From: JANMEX01 sp031422915
Lineage (GTDB): Bacteria > Pseudomonadota > Alphaproteobacteria > Rhizobiales > Rhizobiaceae
Assembly: GCA_031422915.1 (NCBI GenBank)
Contig: JANPEK010000135.1
Location: 70,255-134,254 of the forward strand
Length of the DNA stretch: 64,000 bases
Direction: 5' to 3'
Shown here: positions 1-8,217 of the stretch, piece by piece
How positions within the stretch are numbered: position 1 is the first letter of the stretch
Layout: every line of letters begins with the position of its first letter
Translations under genes and position numbers: made by a program
Notes under the pieces: model-generated
Databases searched by the model: none
Seen by the model: the letters and a program-made list of their open reading frames with translations, nothing else
What the model was told of the DNA's origin: nothing

Positions 1-220
1 TTTGGACAGCCGTTGTCAAATTCTCAACTGAGCGCTCATGCAATGCTCCTCTGGCGTCAAAACGCTCAAGGATGAATTGGCGGGAGCCCGGTTTCAGGAA
101 CTGCTCCAAGTAAGCTGGCGACGGCTCCGAAAACGCATTCGGCGCCTCCTGGCTGAGCGCTGTACTTGCAGCGCAGACGGTCAGGAGTGACACATATATA
201 CATAGTTTTTTAGATCGCAT
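1..220 (-). CDS. Exported protein of unknown function, N-terminal part only
   Basis: Reading leftwards from an ATG at 220 there is an open frame of 73 codons that runs off the window edge. It begins MRSKKLCIYVSLLTVCAAS, a basic start followed by a hydrophobic stretch, with a likely signal-peptidase cut after Ala-Leu-Ser around residue 23. The rest is a hydrophilic segment I cannot assign to a family. A purine-rich GGACGG lies about 6 nt upstream of the ATG. The gene is divergent from virB1, so the 177-bp gap between them should hold promoters for both. It could be a transfer-associated periplasmic protein, but nothing visible proves that. Confidence 0.55.
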   Translation of the reverse strand, partial: MRSKKLCIYVSLLTVCAASTALSQEAPNAFSEPSPAYLEQFLKPGSRQFILERFDARGALHERSVENLTTAVQ

Positions 221-354
221 TTTGGCCGTCCAAGATGATGGAAACTTGCTTACTATGTGATAATTTGCCATCTTGCCAGTCTTTTTTGCGCCGGTATCCC
301 GCCATTTCATCAGAGATTTTGAATTTTCAGGATTGACGACTGGCATTGTAAAAA

Positions 355-368
355 CAATATATACATTA
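355..368. promoter_or_regulatory. Copy 1 of the AATGTATATATT motif, with candidate virB promoter
   Basis: CAATATATACATTA lies 30 bp before the virB1 start. Its complement contains AATGTATATATT, also found at 7373-7384 and 32979-32990. On the plus strand TTGACG at 333-338 is followed 17 bp later by AATATA (356-361), a plausible sigma70-type promoter for the virB operon. The motif may therefore be a -10 region, an operator, or both. Confidence 0.5.
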
Positions 369-397
369 GTTGATTCTCTCCCGCGAATTGGATTTTC

Positions 398-1027
398 ATG
401 CACCGAGCGCTCGGAACATATCTGCTCAGCGCTGTTTTGGCTGGCCCAATAGCAAGCGTCGCTGCCCATGCGCAGGACGATGCCATTGATCCCGTTATCA
501 CTTCGACAGCGAGCTCCTGCGTCGCCGCCGACAGCGCGGAGATCGCCGGTCTGGTTCGCAAGATCGCCATTGAGGAAGGCTTTGATCCGGATCTCGCGGA
601 GGCGGTCGCCTTAGTCGAAAGCAGTCTTGGGCAACGGCAGGAGTCGAGCGCCGGCGCGCTTGGCATCATGCAGTTGATGCCGGGAACCGCGGGTGATCTC
701 GGCGTCTCCGACCGCTGCGATCCTGAAGCAAACATTCGCGGTGGCGTGCGCTATCTCAAAAGCCTCTACGATCAATTCGAGGACCCACTGCTCATGCTCG
801 CCGCCTACAATGCGGGCGCTGGGCAGGTCTACAAGAAGAGTGGCATTCCGGAGTTTGATGAGACGGCAAAATATGTCGTCAAAGTCATGAACCGCTGGAA
901 GCTCTCCGCGAAAGTCAAATCCTCAGATCCCCGCGCAATCTCCGCCGCCGCGCAAGGCGCGCCGCAGCCGGGAATCGCGACAACAGTCTCCCAGTGGAAG
1001 GACAATCATGTCATTGAAGTTCAATAA
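398..1027 (+). CDS. virB1: VirB1-type lytic transglycosylase
   Basis: A 209-residue exported muramidase, predicted to cut peptidoglycan so that the type IV channel can be assembled. A signal peptide (MHRALGTYLLSAVLAG, then Ala-His-Ala) covers about residues 1-26. The SLT fold follows at 45-165: catalytic Glu74 in ALVESSLG, the GIMQLMPGT motif near 90-98, and AAYNAGAG near 132-139. The C-terminal tail is low in complexity. It is the first gene of the VirB operon and its end overlaps virB2 by 20 bp, which suggests translational coupling. A second transglycosylase lies in the same operon at 4018, so the two may be partly redundant. Confidence 0.9.
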   Translation: MHRALGTYLLSAVLAGPIASVAAHAQDDAIDPVITSTASSCVAADSAEIAGLVRKIAIEEGFDPDLAEAVALVESSLGQRQESSAGALGIMQLMPGTAGDLGVSDRCDPEANIRGGVRYLKSLYDQFEDPLLMLAAYNAGAGQVYKKSGIPEFDETAKYVVKVMNRWKLSAKVKSSDPRAISAAAQGAPQPGIATTVSQWKDNHVIEVQ

Positions 1028-1310
1028 ATACGCCAAACTCGCAAGTCTCGCCGCCCTATGCTTAGCTTTGCCCGAGATTGCCCATGCGCAGGATGCTGCA
1101 CCAGTGGAAGGCGTTCTCGACTGGTTTGTCAGTGTGCTGCAGGGCAATCTGGCACGCTCGGTGGCCATTATTGCGGTCTGTTTCCTCGGCTTCATGTTCC
1201 TCACCGGCCGCATGATGTGGAACGTGGCATTTTCGATCATTGTCGGCATTGCCATCATATTCGGTGCCGCAACGCTTGTGGACGCCATGCGCTCGGCTGC
1301 CGGGACTTGA
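1008..1310 (+). CDS. virB2: VirB2-type major pilin (TrbC/VirB2 family)
   Basis: A 100-residue pilin precursor. It has a long signal peptide ending in Ala-His-Ala-Gln near residue 28, then two hydrophobic helices (about 48-66 and 72-90) joined by a short basic loop (GRMMWN). That is the standard VirB2/TrbC plan. The ATG at 1008 has an AAGGACAATC ribosome site just upstream, inside the end of virB1. In this family the mature subunit is inserted in the inner membrane and pulled out to make the T pilus. The position between virB1 and virB3 agrees. Confidence 0.9.
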   Translation: MSLKFNKYAKLASLAALCLALPEIAHAQDAAPVEGVLDWFVSVLQGNLARSVAIIAVCFLGFMFLTGRMMWNVAFSIIVGIAIIFGAATLVDAMRSAAGT

Positions 1311-1314
1311 TGGG

Positions 1315-1605
1315 ATGTCAGACGATCAGCCTGCCGTCGAACCCATCGCCTTGGCCTTCACACGCCCGCCCATGTTGCTTGGCGTGCGCTACGAGATTTT
1401 CGCGCTCAACGGGATGGTGACGGTGATCCTTTTCATCATGACATCGAACTTCCTGTCAGTGCTGGTGGCGCTGCCGATCCATTTTGTCGCCGCCTATCTC
1501 TGCCAGCGCGACCCTTACTTTTTCCACGTCGTGGAAGTGTTCCTCAAAAGCCGACGGGCGGTCAAGAACGCCCGCTTCTGGGGTGGGCGGAGCTACGCGC
1601 CATGA
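1315..1605 (+). CDS. virB3: VirB3 inner-membrane channel protein
   Basis: A 96-residue VirB3-family protein starting at ATG 1315 (MSDDQPAVEP), 4 nt after the virB2 stop. Upstream in-frame codons overlap virB2 and are not needed. A hydrophobic hairpin spans about residues 30-62, followed by the family-typical CQRDPYFFHVVEVF segment and a basic tail. VirB3 works with VirB4 at the inner membrane during pilus assembly. Its stop overlaps the virB4 start in an ATGA arrangement. Confidence 0.9.
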   Translation: MSDDQPAVEPIALAFTRPPMLLGVRYEIFALNGMVTVILFIMTSNFLSVLVALPIHFVAAYLCQRDPYFFHVVEVFLKSRRAVKNARFWGGRSYAP

Positions 1606-4028
1606 ATGCTCCTGTGAACGCATTGTCGCGTGATCTGAAATTCGGCAAAGAGCGCCAGCGCGAAATGGGCATTGCAGCCCATGTCCCCTATTTGCGCCAT
1701 GTCGATCCGGAAACACTCGCCACCAAATCCGGTTCATTGATCCAAGTCATCAAGCTTGGCGGTCTGCCGTTTCAGACCATGGATCAGGCAGAGGTCAATG
1801 CGCGGTTCTTCAACCGCAACACCATGATCAAGGCCCTTGGCTCGTCGCGCTTTGCACTCTATTCGACCATTATCCGCCGGCGGATCGAGCCGCAGATTGA
1901 CGGAGACTTCGACAATCCCTTTGTTGCCGAGCTCAGCGACCGCTACATGGAATCGCTGCGCGCCAAGAGCATGTATGTGAACGAGCTTTATGTTTCGGTG
2001 ATCCGCCGCCCGATGACCGGGAAGATCGGTCTTGTCGACAAGATGTTCGACGCGTTCCGCAAGGTTAACAGCGGCGAGGAATCACGGGCAGAGGCCGTCA
2101 AAGACCTGTCGCGCTTTGTCTCGGGCGTCGTCGGTGATCTTGCCTCCTATGGCGCCGAAGTTCTGACCTGCGTTGACCGGCAGGGCGGCAAATATTCTGA
2201 AGTGATCGAGTTCGTCGCAAAGATCCTGTCTGGCGGTGAAGAGATCGAAATGCCGCTGCCGCGCATGGCCATCTCTGAGGCCATCGGTGTGCGCCGCCCG
2301 TTCTTTGGCCGCAGCGCCTTGGAAATCCAAGGCCTCGCCATCGGAACCGCAAGGCTTGGCGCCATGTTGTCGATGAAGGAATATCCGCCCTATGCCACGC
2401 CCGGCATGTTGGATGGGCTCTTGCGCCTGCCTTACGAGTTCATCGCCACGCAATCATTTGCCATTGAAGACCGCGAAAGTGTGCGCGAAGCCATTGAGAA
2501 GATCGCAAGGCAGGTGGCGGGCTCGGATGAGGCCGGCACGTCGGTTGAAGATGATGTCGAAGCCGGCCGCGACAAGGCGGCATCCGGCGAGGTGATCTTT
2601 GGTAAGCATCACTTTTCGCTCTGCGCGTTCGCCGACAACTTGCTGTCCCTCAACAAGGCAATCACCGACATTTCATCGGAACTGTCGCGCATGTCGATTG
2701 TCACAGTGCGCGAAGACCTCAATATGGAGGCGGCCTTCTGGGCGCAGCTTCCGGGTAATTTCTCCTACATTGCCCGCTCATCGCTGATTTCCTCGCTTAA
2801 TTACGCCGGGCTGTTCTCGGCGCATAATTTTCCGTCCGGCAAGACGAAGAAACTGCATTGGGGAACGCCGATTGCTCTGATGGAGACGACCAGCCAGACG
2901 GCATACTATTTCAATTTCCACGTCGATGATGTCGGCAATTTTACGGTCATGGGACCTACCGGAACGGGCAAAACCGTCGTCCTCTCTTTCCTGATGGCGA
3001 ATGCGCTCCGGGTCAGTCCGCGGCCGCGCTGCGTGTTCTTTGACAAGGACAATGGCGGCGAGATTTTTGTGACCGCTCTTGGCGGCCGTTACGAGACCAT
3101 GTCTCCCGGCACGCCAACCGGCTTCGCGCCGTTGCAATTGGAAGACATTCCCCATAACCGCGCGTTTGCGAAAACTCTCGTCGCTTACATGCTCAAACCC
3201 TCGGACGCGGATCTTTCTGCTGAAGAAAACGAAGTCATCGCCAATGCGGTTGATGATGTGTTTTCAAAAGTCCCACGCCGGGAGCGCGTGCTTGAATGTC
3301 TCGACGAGGGCCTGCGCGGACGTCTGAAGGCCGGGGTCGGCGACCTTCCAGGACGCTTGCGTGAATGGACCGACTGCGACAACAAGGGCTGGCTGTTCAA
3401 CAATTCCACCGACGAGCTCGACTTCGGCCAAACAATCATCGGCTTTGACATGACGCAGATCCTTTCCGATCCGCGCACCCGAACGGCGGCGCTTCTCTAT
3501 GTGTTTCACCGCATCCAGGAAGTTTTGAACGGCGATCCGGCGCTGATCTTTCTCGATGAGGGCTGGAAGCTGCTCGATGACCCGGTGTTCACAGCCTACA
3601 TCAAGGACATGCTGAAGACCATCCGCAAGCAAAACGGAATTATGGGATTTGGCACACAATCGGCGGCAGACGTTGTCAACTCCTCGATCGCCAGCACGCT
3701 GATCGAACAGACGCAGACCAACATCTTTTTCCCGAACGCCAAAGCCGATGTCAGCTCCTACCGCGAGTATTTCGGGCTGACAGAAAAAGAGTTCCGCTAC
3801 ATCAAGGAAGCTGACAAGAACTCCCGCACCTTCCTCATCAAGCACGCCAGCGATTCTATCGTCGCGCGGCTTGATCTCTCCAAAATGCCCGACATCGTCA
3901 AAGTCCTTTCCGGCCGCACCGAGACCGTGCGCGAAGCGCGCGCGCTGCGTCAACGTTACGGCAATGATCCGGCAGACTGGCTGCCCTATTTCTGCGGCTG
4001 GAAGCGCGAGGGCAGCGATGCAAAATAG
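1602..4028 (+). CDS. virB4: VirB4 ATPase of the type IV secretion system
   Basis: An 808-residue member of the VirB4/CagE family, of usual length. The N-terminal CagE-TrbE-VirB domain covers about residues 180-390. The C-terminal ATPase has Walker A GPTGTGKTVV near 450 and Walker B ALIFLDEGW near 647, and the conserved FGTQSAADV stretch follows near 686. VirB4 energises pilus biogenesis and substrate passage from the cytoplasmic face. Its start overlaps virB3 by 4 bp and its end overlaps the next gene by 11 bp, so the operon is translated as a tight block. Confidence 0.95.
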   Translation: MNAPVNALSRDLKFGKERQREMGIAAHVPYLRHVDPETLATKSGSLIQVIKLGGLPFQTMDQAEVNARFFNRNTMIKALGSSRFALYSTIIRRRIEPQIDGDFDNPFVAELSDRYMESLRAKSMYVNELYVSVIRRPMTGKIGLVDKMFDAFRKVNSGEESRAEAVKDLSRFVSGVVGDLASYGAEVLTCVDRQGGKYSEVIEFVAKILSGGEEIEMPLPRMAISEAIGVRRPFFGRSALEIQGLAIGTARLGAMLSMKEYPPYATPGMLDGLLRLPYEFIATQSFAIEDRESVREAIEKIARQVAGSDEAGTSVEDDVEAGRDKAASGEVIFGKHHFSLCAFADNLLSLNKAITDISSELSRMSIVTVREDLNMEAAFWAQLPGNFSYIARSSLISSLNYAGLFSAHNFPSGKTKKLHWGTPIALMETTSQTAYYFNFHVDDVGNFTVMGPTGTGKTVVLSFLMANALRVSPRPRCVFFDKDNGGEIFVTALGGRYETMSPGTPTGFAPLQLEDIPHNRAFAKTLVAYMLKPSDADLSAEENEVIANAVDDVFSKVPRRERVLECLDEGLRGRLKAGVGDLPGRLREWTDCDNKGWLFNNSTDELDFGQTIIGFDMTQILSDPRTRTAALLYVFHRIQEVLNGDPALIFLDEGWKLLDDPVFTAYIKDMLKTIRKQNGIMGFGTQSAADVVNSSIASTLIEQTQTNIFFPNAKADVSSYREYFGLTEKEFRYIKEADKNSRTFLIKHASDSIVARLDLSKMPDIVKVLSGRTETVREARALRQRYGNDPADWLPYFCGWKREGSDAK

Positions 4029-5169
4029 TCTCGGTGTTCTGCTCGCGCTTTCACTTGTTACTCTCCCCTCACCTTCCCTTGCCGATGTGCCGGTGAGAGA
4101 CGGAACCAATCTTGTTCCGCGCGTGGCGGACAAGGACCAATCGTCCGATTCCAAGGCAAAGAAGGCCGACGAGATCGAGGAGCGGCGTTCGGTCAATTGC
4201 AACATTTCGCAAAAGGAGCGCAACCGGCGTCTCTATAACCGTTCGCCCGCCAAAGCGGTTGGGGAAGAGGGCCGCAATGTCGAACTCATCAAGCATTTCG
4301 CCAATAAATACCGCGTGCCGACCGGCCTTGCACTGTCGGTCGCCTATGCCGAGTCGGGCATTGACACCTGCGCCGGTTCTCCAACCGGCGTTCAGGGCGT
4401 CATGCAGCTCACCAAAAGCACCGGCAAGGGGCTTGGTTTCAATCGCGACATCAACGATCAAAACATCGAAGGCGGCGTCAAATATTTGGGGCTAGGCGTC
4501 AAGAAGTGCGGTCAGACGAACTATGCCTGCCTTGCCTCCTGGTATAATGGCTCCACACAGGCCGAGCAGCGCGGCTGGGCGGCAAAAGTCGCGCGCAATC
4601 ACGGCTGGTTTAACGCCTATGCCGGCGGAGGTAATATTCCGGATATCACGGCGCCTGTATTCGACACGTCGGTTGACTACGGTTCCACCGCAACAAACGG
4701 CGCATTGAATGGCGGCGAAACGGCCGTCAACCGCGCCACCGCTGGCATGAATTCGAGCTCTGTTCGGATGCAGGAGATCACCCGGGTTCTGCAAGCGCTG
4801 AGCGAAGGCAATGGCTCGTCCATCCGGTATCAGGATGCATGGGACGAAAACACCAAGGCGCGCGGCGTCAATGTTGAGCTCGCCAATGAGCTGATCCTTT
4901 TGCAGACCCTGCTTAATGAGCTTCTTGCGGCCCGCATGAACCTCAAGAACGCTGAGATCTCGCAGACCGTCAAAGTGGTCGATGCAGACGGTTCGGTTTC
5001 ACCCTTTTCCTGCGACCCTGTCATTCTGGAACAAATGCAAATTCCGCAGAACCTTTGGCCGGACTGCGCCCGAACCCAAACAAGCGGCAGCGGCACCTCA
5101 GAAACCCTGACACCGCTTTCCGGCGGCGCGGCGAATGCCGTTGAAGCCATCCAAAATCAAGCCAATTAG
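4018..5169 (+). CDS. Second lytic transglycosylase, with VirB5-like start
   Basis: The ATG at 4018 gives 383 residues. A signal peptide (MQNSLGVLLALSLVTLPSP, cut before Asp-Val-Pro) is followed by DVPVRDGTNL, nearly the same as the mature start of the next gene product (DVPVIDATNL). An SLT domain lies at about 90-195: catalytic Glu near 111 in AYAESGIDTC, GVMQLTKSTGKGLG, and CLASWYNGS. The C-terminal third is helical (TLLNELLAARMNLKNAE) and resembles the helical body of VirB5. I infer a periplasmic peptidoglycan hydrolase tied to the VirB5 tip. It starts 11 bp before the virB4 stop. The alternative is a chance likeness of the leader regions. Confidence 0.8.
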   Translation: MQNSLGVLLALSLVTLPSPSLADVPVRDGTNLVPRVADKDQSSDSKAKKADEIEERRSVNCNISQKERNRRLYNRSPAKAVGEEGRNVELIKHFANKYRVPTGLALSVAYAESGIDTCAGSPTGVQGVMQLTKSTGKGLGFNRDINDQNIEGGVKYLGLGVKKCGQTNYACLASWYNGSTQAEQRGWAAKVARNHGWFNAYAGGGNIPDITAPVFDTSVDYGSTATNGALNGGETAVNRATAGMNSSSVRMQEITRVLQALSEGNGSSIRYQDAWDENTKARGVNVELANELILLQTLLNELLAARMNLKNAEISQTVKVVDADGSVSPFSCDPVILEQMQIPQNLWPDCARTQTSGSGTSETLTPLSGGAANAVEAIQNQAN

Positions 5170-5179
5170 GAGAACCATA

Positions 5180-5908
5180 ATGTTGCGAAAAATTACCGCG
5201 ATTGCCCTCAGCGTCATGAGCTCTTCAGCGTTCGCCGATGTGCCCGTCATCGACGCGACCAACCTTGCTGTTGCCCGCGAAAACGCCGAAAACACCGGCG
5301 AGATCATGCGCACCAATGCCGACATATTGGAAAAGTCGAAAGAGATATTGAAGGCGCTGTCGGGCAACCGCGACGGGTCCATGGGGATTGGCAGCGAAGG
5401 GCTAGCTGGCGGCATGACGGTTTCCGGCGCGCCCTCTTTTGGGTCGGTGATGAATGGCGGAACACTTTCATTCGGCAATCTCTCACCGCAGGCTCAGGAA
5501 ATTGCGGCAATGGTCATCAATGGCCTGCAGCTTGTGAAAACCGTCAAAGCCATCGTTGAAGGCGAAGACCCGGGCGCAGCAAACAATGCCTACTCAAGCG
5601 CGGTCAACACCGCAGCGCTGCTCTCCGCCCTCACCTCCCAAGCCTCCGCAGGCGTAACCGCACGCGAGCAGTCGTTGCAATCAGCCAGCGGCCAGATTGG
5701 CGAGGCGGAAGACGTCAAAGGCTCGGTTGATGCCAACACCAAAATGCAGCTGGAAACAGCCCGTACCATGAATGAGCTGATCGGCGTTTCGAACGGCGCG
5801 GTATCCGCCATGAATCAGGAGATGCAGTTTCGTCTGACACAGCAGTCTGAGACAGCGAAGATGATGAAATACAAGGTCGTGAACCCTTTCAAGGACGCGG
5901 GCAATTGA
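5180..5908 (+). CDS. virB5: VirB5-like minor pilin / transfer protein
   Basis: The ATG at 5180 is preceded by AGGAGAA and yields 242 residues. A signal peptide ends at Ala-Phe-Ala (about residue 19), then DVPVIDATNLAVARENAEN opens a largely helical protein. The middle is Gly/Ser-rich and the C-terminal half is helical with a Gln/Met/Ala bias. This fits the VirB5/TrbJ group, which lines the pilus tip and helps recipient contact. Sequence conservation in this family is low, so the assignment rests on position, size, export signal and helical make-up. Its stop overlaps the small lipoprotein gene by 1 bp. Confidence 0.75.
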   Translation: MLRKITAIALSVMSSSAFADVPVIDATNLAVARENAENTGEIMRTNADILEKSKEILKALSGNRDGSMGIGSEGLAGGMTVSGAPSFGSVMNGGTLSFGNLSPQAQEIAAMVINGLQLVKTVKAIVEGEDPGAANNAYSSAVNTAALLSALTSQASAGVTAREQSLQSASGQIGEAEDVKGSVDANTKMQLETARTMNELIGVSNGAVSAMNQEMQFRLTQQSETAKMMKYKVVNPFKDAGN

Positions 5909-6072
5909 TGTTCGTGGTTCAAACATCATTCGCCGCGCTGCTTGTTTTGTTGGCCGGCTGCGCAACGCCCGAAATGAAAGCTCCCTGCGGCCCACTCAAT
6001 GCCTATGCGGCGGATGATTGCGGTGAAGCCAAGCCGGCAAACACGGCCTTCGACGCCGCCTTGAAGAGGTAG
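5908..6072 (+). CDS. virB7: Small VirB7-like lipoprotein
   Basis: A 54-codon gene squeezed between virB5 and virB6. Its ATG shares a base with the virB5 stop (TGATG). The product starts MFVVQTSFAALLVLLAGCAT, with a clear lipobox (Leu-Ala-Gly-Cys; Cys18) after a hydrophobic stretch, and keeps two further Cys residues (27 and 38). VirB7 proteins are about this length, are anchored in the outer membrane and bind VirB9 by disulfide. An entry-exclusion lipoprotein is the main alternative. The gene is easily missed because of its size. Confidence 0.75.
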   Translation: MFVVQTSFAALLVLLAGCATPEMKAPCGPLNAYAADDCGEAKPANTAFDAALKR

Positions 6073-6079
6073 TTCGATA

Positions 6080-7135
6080 GTGGCCAATGCAGTGACAACC
6101 GTCATCTCTGACATGCTCAAGACGGTTGATCAAACGAGCGAAGCCTTTATCGAGACTGCTTATGGCGGCCTCGGGCTTCAGGTTGAATATCTGTTCCGCT
6201 CGATGCTCATCCTCTACGTGGTCTGGTGGGGCTATTTGATCCTGGCGGGGCGCGCCAACGGCAGCCCGATTGAAATCGCCTTCAAGCTGATGCGGGCTTT
6301 TTTTATTTACTTCATGGCAACGAACTGGGATGCATTTGCCGCAACGCTGTTTGTTTTGGCGCAGAAGGTTCCGGACATTATCTCTGACACAATCATCAAG
6401 GCAGTAGCCGGAAGCGCGGGGCTTGAAAGCGGTTCAGATGACGTGTCTGGCGTCGTCCGCATTCTTGATGCTGTATTTGAGGCAGCGCTTAAAATTTGGG
6501 AACAGGTCACTTCCGACACGCTGGGCTACATCACCGGTGCCTTTGTCGGAACAGTCGTGTTCGTGTTTGCGATGTTCTTCATCGGCTTTGCCGTCGCGGC
6601 CATTCTCGCGGCCAAATTGATGCTCGCCATCACATTGGCACTCGCGCCGGTCTTTATCATTCTGGCGCTCTATCAATACACGACACGCTACACCGACGGG
6701 TTCCTGACGCTCGTGGCGCAGCTGGTTGTCGGCCAAATCATGATCTATTCCTTCCTCGGCCTCTATTACAAAATGATCGCCATGGCGATCTCGGCAACCG
6801 AGGGCCAGGCGATCGACAGCAAGCTCGCCTATGTCGCACCCTTCGTTCTTGTCTGCCTCATCGGCTCGTATGTGTTGAGCCAGATTCAGGTTTTGGCGGG
6901 TATAATAACTGGCGGCTCCGGAACAAATTTGGCGGGAGCCTATGGTGGAATGCGGCGATCTGTGCGCGGAATAAAAGCTGGATCAGAGGCAACCGGCCGC
7001 GGTATTGCGAACAGCGCACGAGGCATCATGCGTGGAGCAAATCGCTTCGACAAAGCGGTCGTGGGCGCACTCGACCGTCGTGACGCTCAGAAGCTGGCGA
7101 TGCAGCGCGAAGTTACAAAGAACAGCCAAGTTTGA
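6080..7135 (+). CDS. virB6: VirB6/TrbL polytopic channel protein
   Basis: A GTG start at 6080 with a GAAGAGG ribosome site at 6063-6069 gives 351 residues. Hydrophobic segments lie near residues 35-55, 70-90, 150-185, 190-205, 215-240 and 255-275, followed by a glycine-rich and basic cytoplasmic tail. That pattern is typical of TrbL/VirB6, the inner-membrane protein that touches the transferred strand. The centre (FVFAMFFIGFAVAAILAAKL) is the most hydrophobic part. It is the last gene of the first operon block; a 380-bp gap with regulatory-looking DNA follows before virB8. Confidence 0.9.
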   Translation: MANAVTTVISDMLKTVDQTSEAFIETAYGGLGLQVEYLFRSMLILYVVWWGYLILAGRANGSPIEIAFKLMRAFFIYFMATNWDAFAATLFVLAQKVPDIISDTIIKAVAGSAGLESGSDDVSGVVRILDAVFEAALKIWEQVTSDTLGYITGAFVGTVVFVFAMFFIGFAVAAILAAKLMLAITLALAPVFIILALYQYTTRYTDGFLTLVAQLVVGQIMIYSFLGLYYKMIAMAISATEGQAIDSKLAYVAPFVLVCLIGSYVLSQIQVLAGIITGGSGTNLAGAYGGMRRSVRGIKAGSEATGRGIANSARGIMRGANRFDKAVVGALDRRDAQKLAMQREVTKNSQV

Positions 7136-7141
7136 AATCAA

Positions 7142-7306
7142 TCAAAACGAGCTTCTGGCAAACGATGCGAGGTAGCCAAACAGCTTCGGAAGAAAGGCAA
7201 TCGCTATAATGAAGAGCCAAAACCACAGCATGCCCGCTCCGCTGTAGTCCTCCTTCGCGGCCTTTTCCGTGGCTTGCCTCGCGGCCTCAATCTGAGATTC
7301 GTTCAT
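7142..7306 (-). CDS. Possible small membrane protein, opposite strand
   Basis: An antisense frame between virB6 and virB8. From the ATG at 7306 it encodes 54 residues: a charged start (MNESQIEAARQATEKAA) and one strong transmembrane helix (MLWFWLFIIAIAFLPKLFGYL). The frame stays open up to a TTG at 7363, which sits just behind the motif at 7372-7385. That motif, read on the minus strand, offers TATATT preceded by TTGTGG at 17 bp. The ribosome site of the ATG is weak. It could be an entry-exclusion or pilus-modulating peptide, or a chance frame; I recognise no family. Confidence 0.4.
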   Translation of the reverse strand: MNESQIEAARQATEKAAKEDYSGAGMLWFWLFIIAIAFLPKLFGYLASFARSSF

Positions 7307-7371
7307 TCCATTGATCCGCAGTTGGCTCAAGCGCCGCACGTCTGGGGACGGTAGGCCTAACAATCTGAAAG

Positions 7372-7385
7372 CAATATATACATTA
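7372..7385. promoter_or_regulatory. Copy 2 of the AATGTATATATT motif
   Basis: The 14 bases CAATATATACATTA are identical to 355-368, and their complement holds AATGTATATATT. It lies about 130 bp upstream of virB8 and just upstream of the minus-strand small ORF. On the minus strand TTGTGG-N17-TATATT reads as a promoter for that ORF. Towards virB8, TTGTTT (7439-7444) and TTAACT (7461-7466) are a weaker promoter pair. A short inverted repeat, GTTTC-C-GAAAC, lies at 7441-7451. Confidence 0.45.
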
Positions 7386-7515
7386 ATATCTCAACTGCCA
7401 CAATTTGTTACAAATCCGGCAACTTTCGACGATTTCGCTTGTTTCCGAAACGATAAAAAATTAACTATAACTTAGTTTTTGTAAAGTTCTCCACACCGAA
7501 TCAACGAGGGACTCA

Positions 7516-8217
7516 GTGGCTGCTGAAACGGATTATGATTCCTATTTTAAGGCGGGGGCAACATGGGAAGACGAAATCCATCGCAAGCTGAGACGTTCGC
7601 GCTCGCTCGCATGGACCGTCACCGCCGTCTTTGCCGGCATTGCCGGTGCCTCTCTACTGGCGCTGAATGTCATGTTGCCGCTGAAGCAATTCGAACCCTA
7701 TGTAATCGCCGTCGACAAGACGACTGGTTTCATTGAGGTTGCCCGCGCGCTGAAGCCCGGTGCGCTCAGTGAGAACGAGGCGGTCAGCACGGCAAATCTC
7801 GTGCGCTATGTCCGCGCCCGCGAAACATATGACCCCCGCGCGCTGAAGGACAATTACGATCTCGCGCAGCTCTATTCGACCGCCATGGCATCGTCAGAAC
7901 TGGAGCGGGACTTTGAACCGTCCAACCCGCGCAGCAAAGACAAGGTGTTAGGTCGCGAAACCAAGGTCGAGGTGACAGTCAAATCGGTTTCGTTTCTGAA
8001 CAAGACCACTGCCACCGTCCGGCTTCAAACCATCACCAAGCGCCAGAACACCGCCAAGACCGAAGACTGGGTCTCCGTCATCCGGTTCCGTTACACGACG
8101 TCGCCTTTGAAGAACGAATACCGGTTCGACAATCCGCTCGGATTTCAAGTGACGGACTATCGCCGCGATCAGGAATCGCTGCCGGATGCGCCTGCGGTGC
8201 GGGAAGTCAATAAATGA
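7516..8217 (+). CDS. virB8: VirB8 inner-membrane assembly factor
   Basis: A GTG start at 7516 with a GAGGGA site just upstream gives 233 residues. A short cytoplasmic N-terminus is followed by one transmembrane helix (about 33-53, LAWTVTAVFAGIAGASLLAL), then a periplasmic domain with the conserved QFEPYVIAVDKTTG and, near the end, RFRYTTSPLKNEYRFDNPLG (VirB8/TrbF family). VirB8 nucleates the inner-membrane complex. Its stop overlaps the virB9 start by 4 bp. The gene opens the second operon block, so it may have its own promoter in the 380-bp gap. Confidence 0.93.
   Translation: MAAETDYDSYFKAGATWEDEIHRKLRRSRSLAWTVTAVFAGIAGASLLALNVMLPLKQFEPYVIAVDKTTGFIEVARALKPGALSENEAVSTANLVRYVRARETYDPRALKDNYDLAQLYSTAMASSELERDFEPSNPRSKDKVLGRETKVEVTVKSVSFLNKTTATVRLQTITKRQNTAKTEDWVSVIRFRYTTSPLKNEYRFDNPLGFQVTDYRRDQESLPDAPAVREVNK

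Noticed and set aside
3264..4223. Long minus-strand frame across virB4 and the next gene
   Set aside because: It lies opposite two well-supported genes and has no domain pattern.
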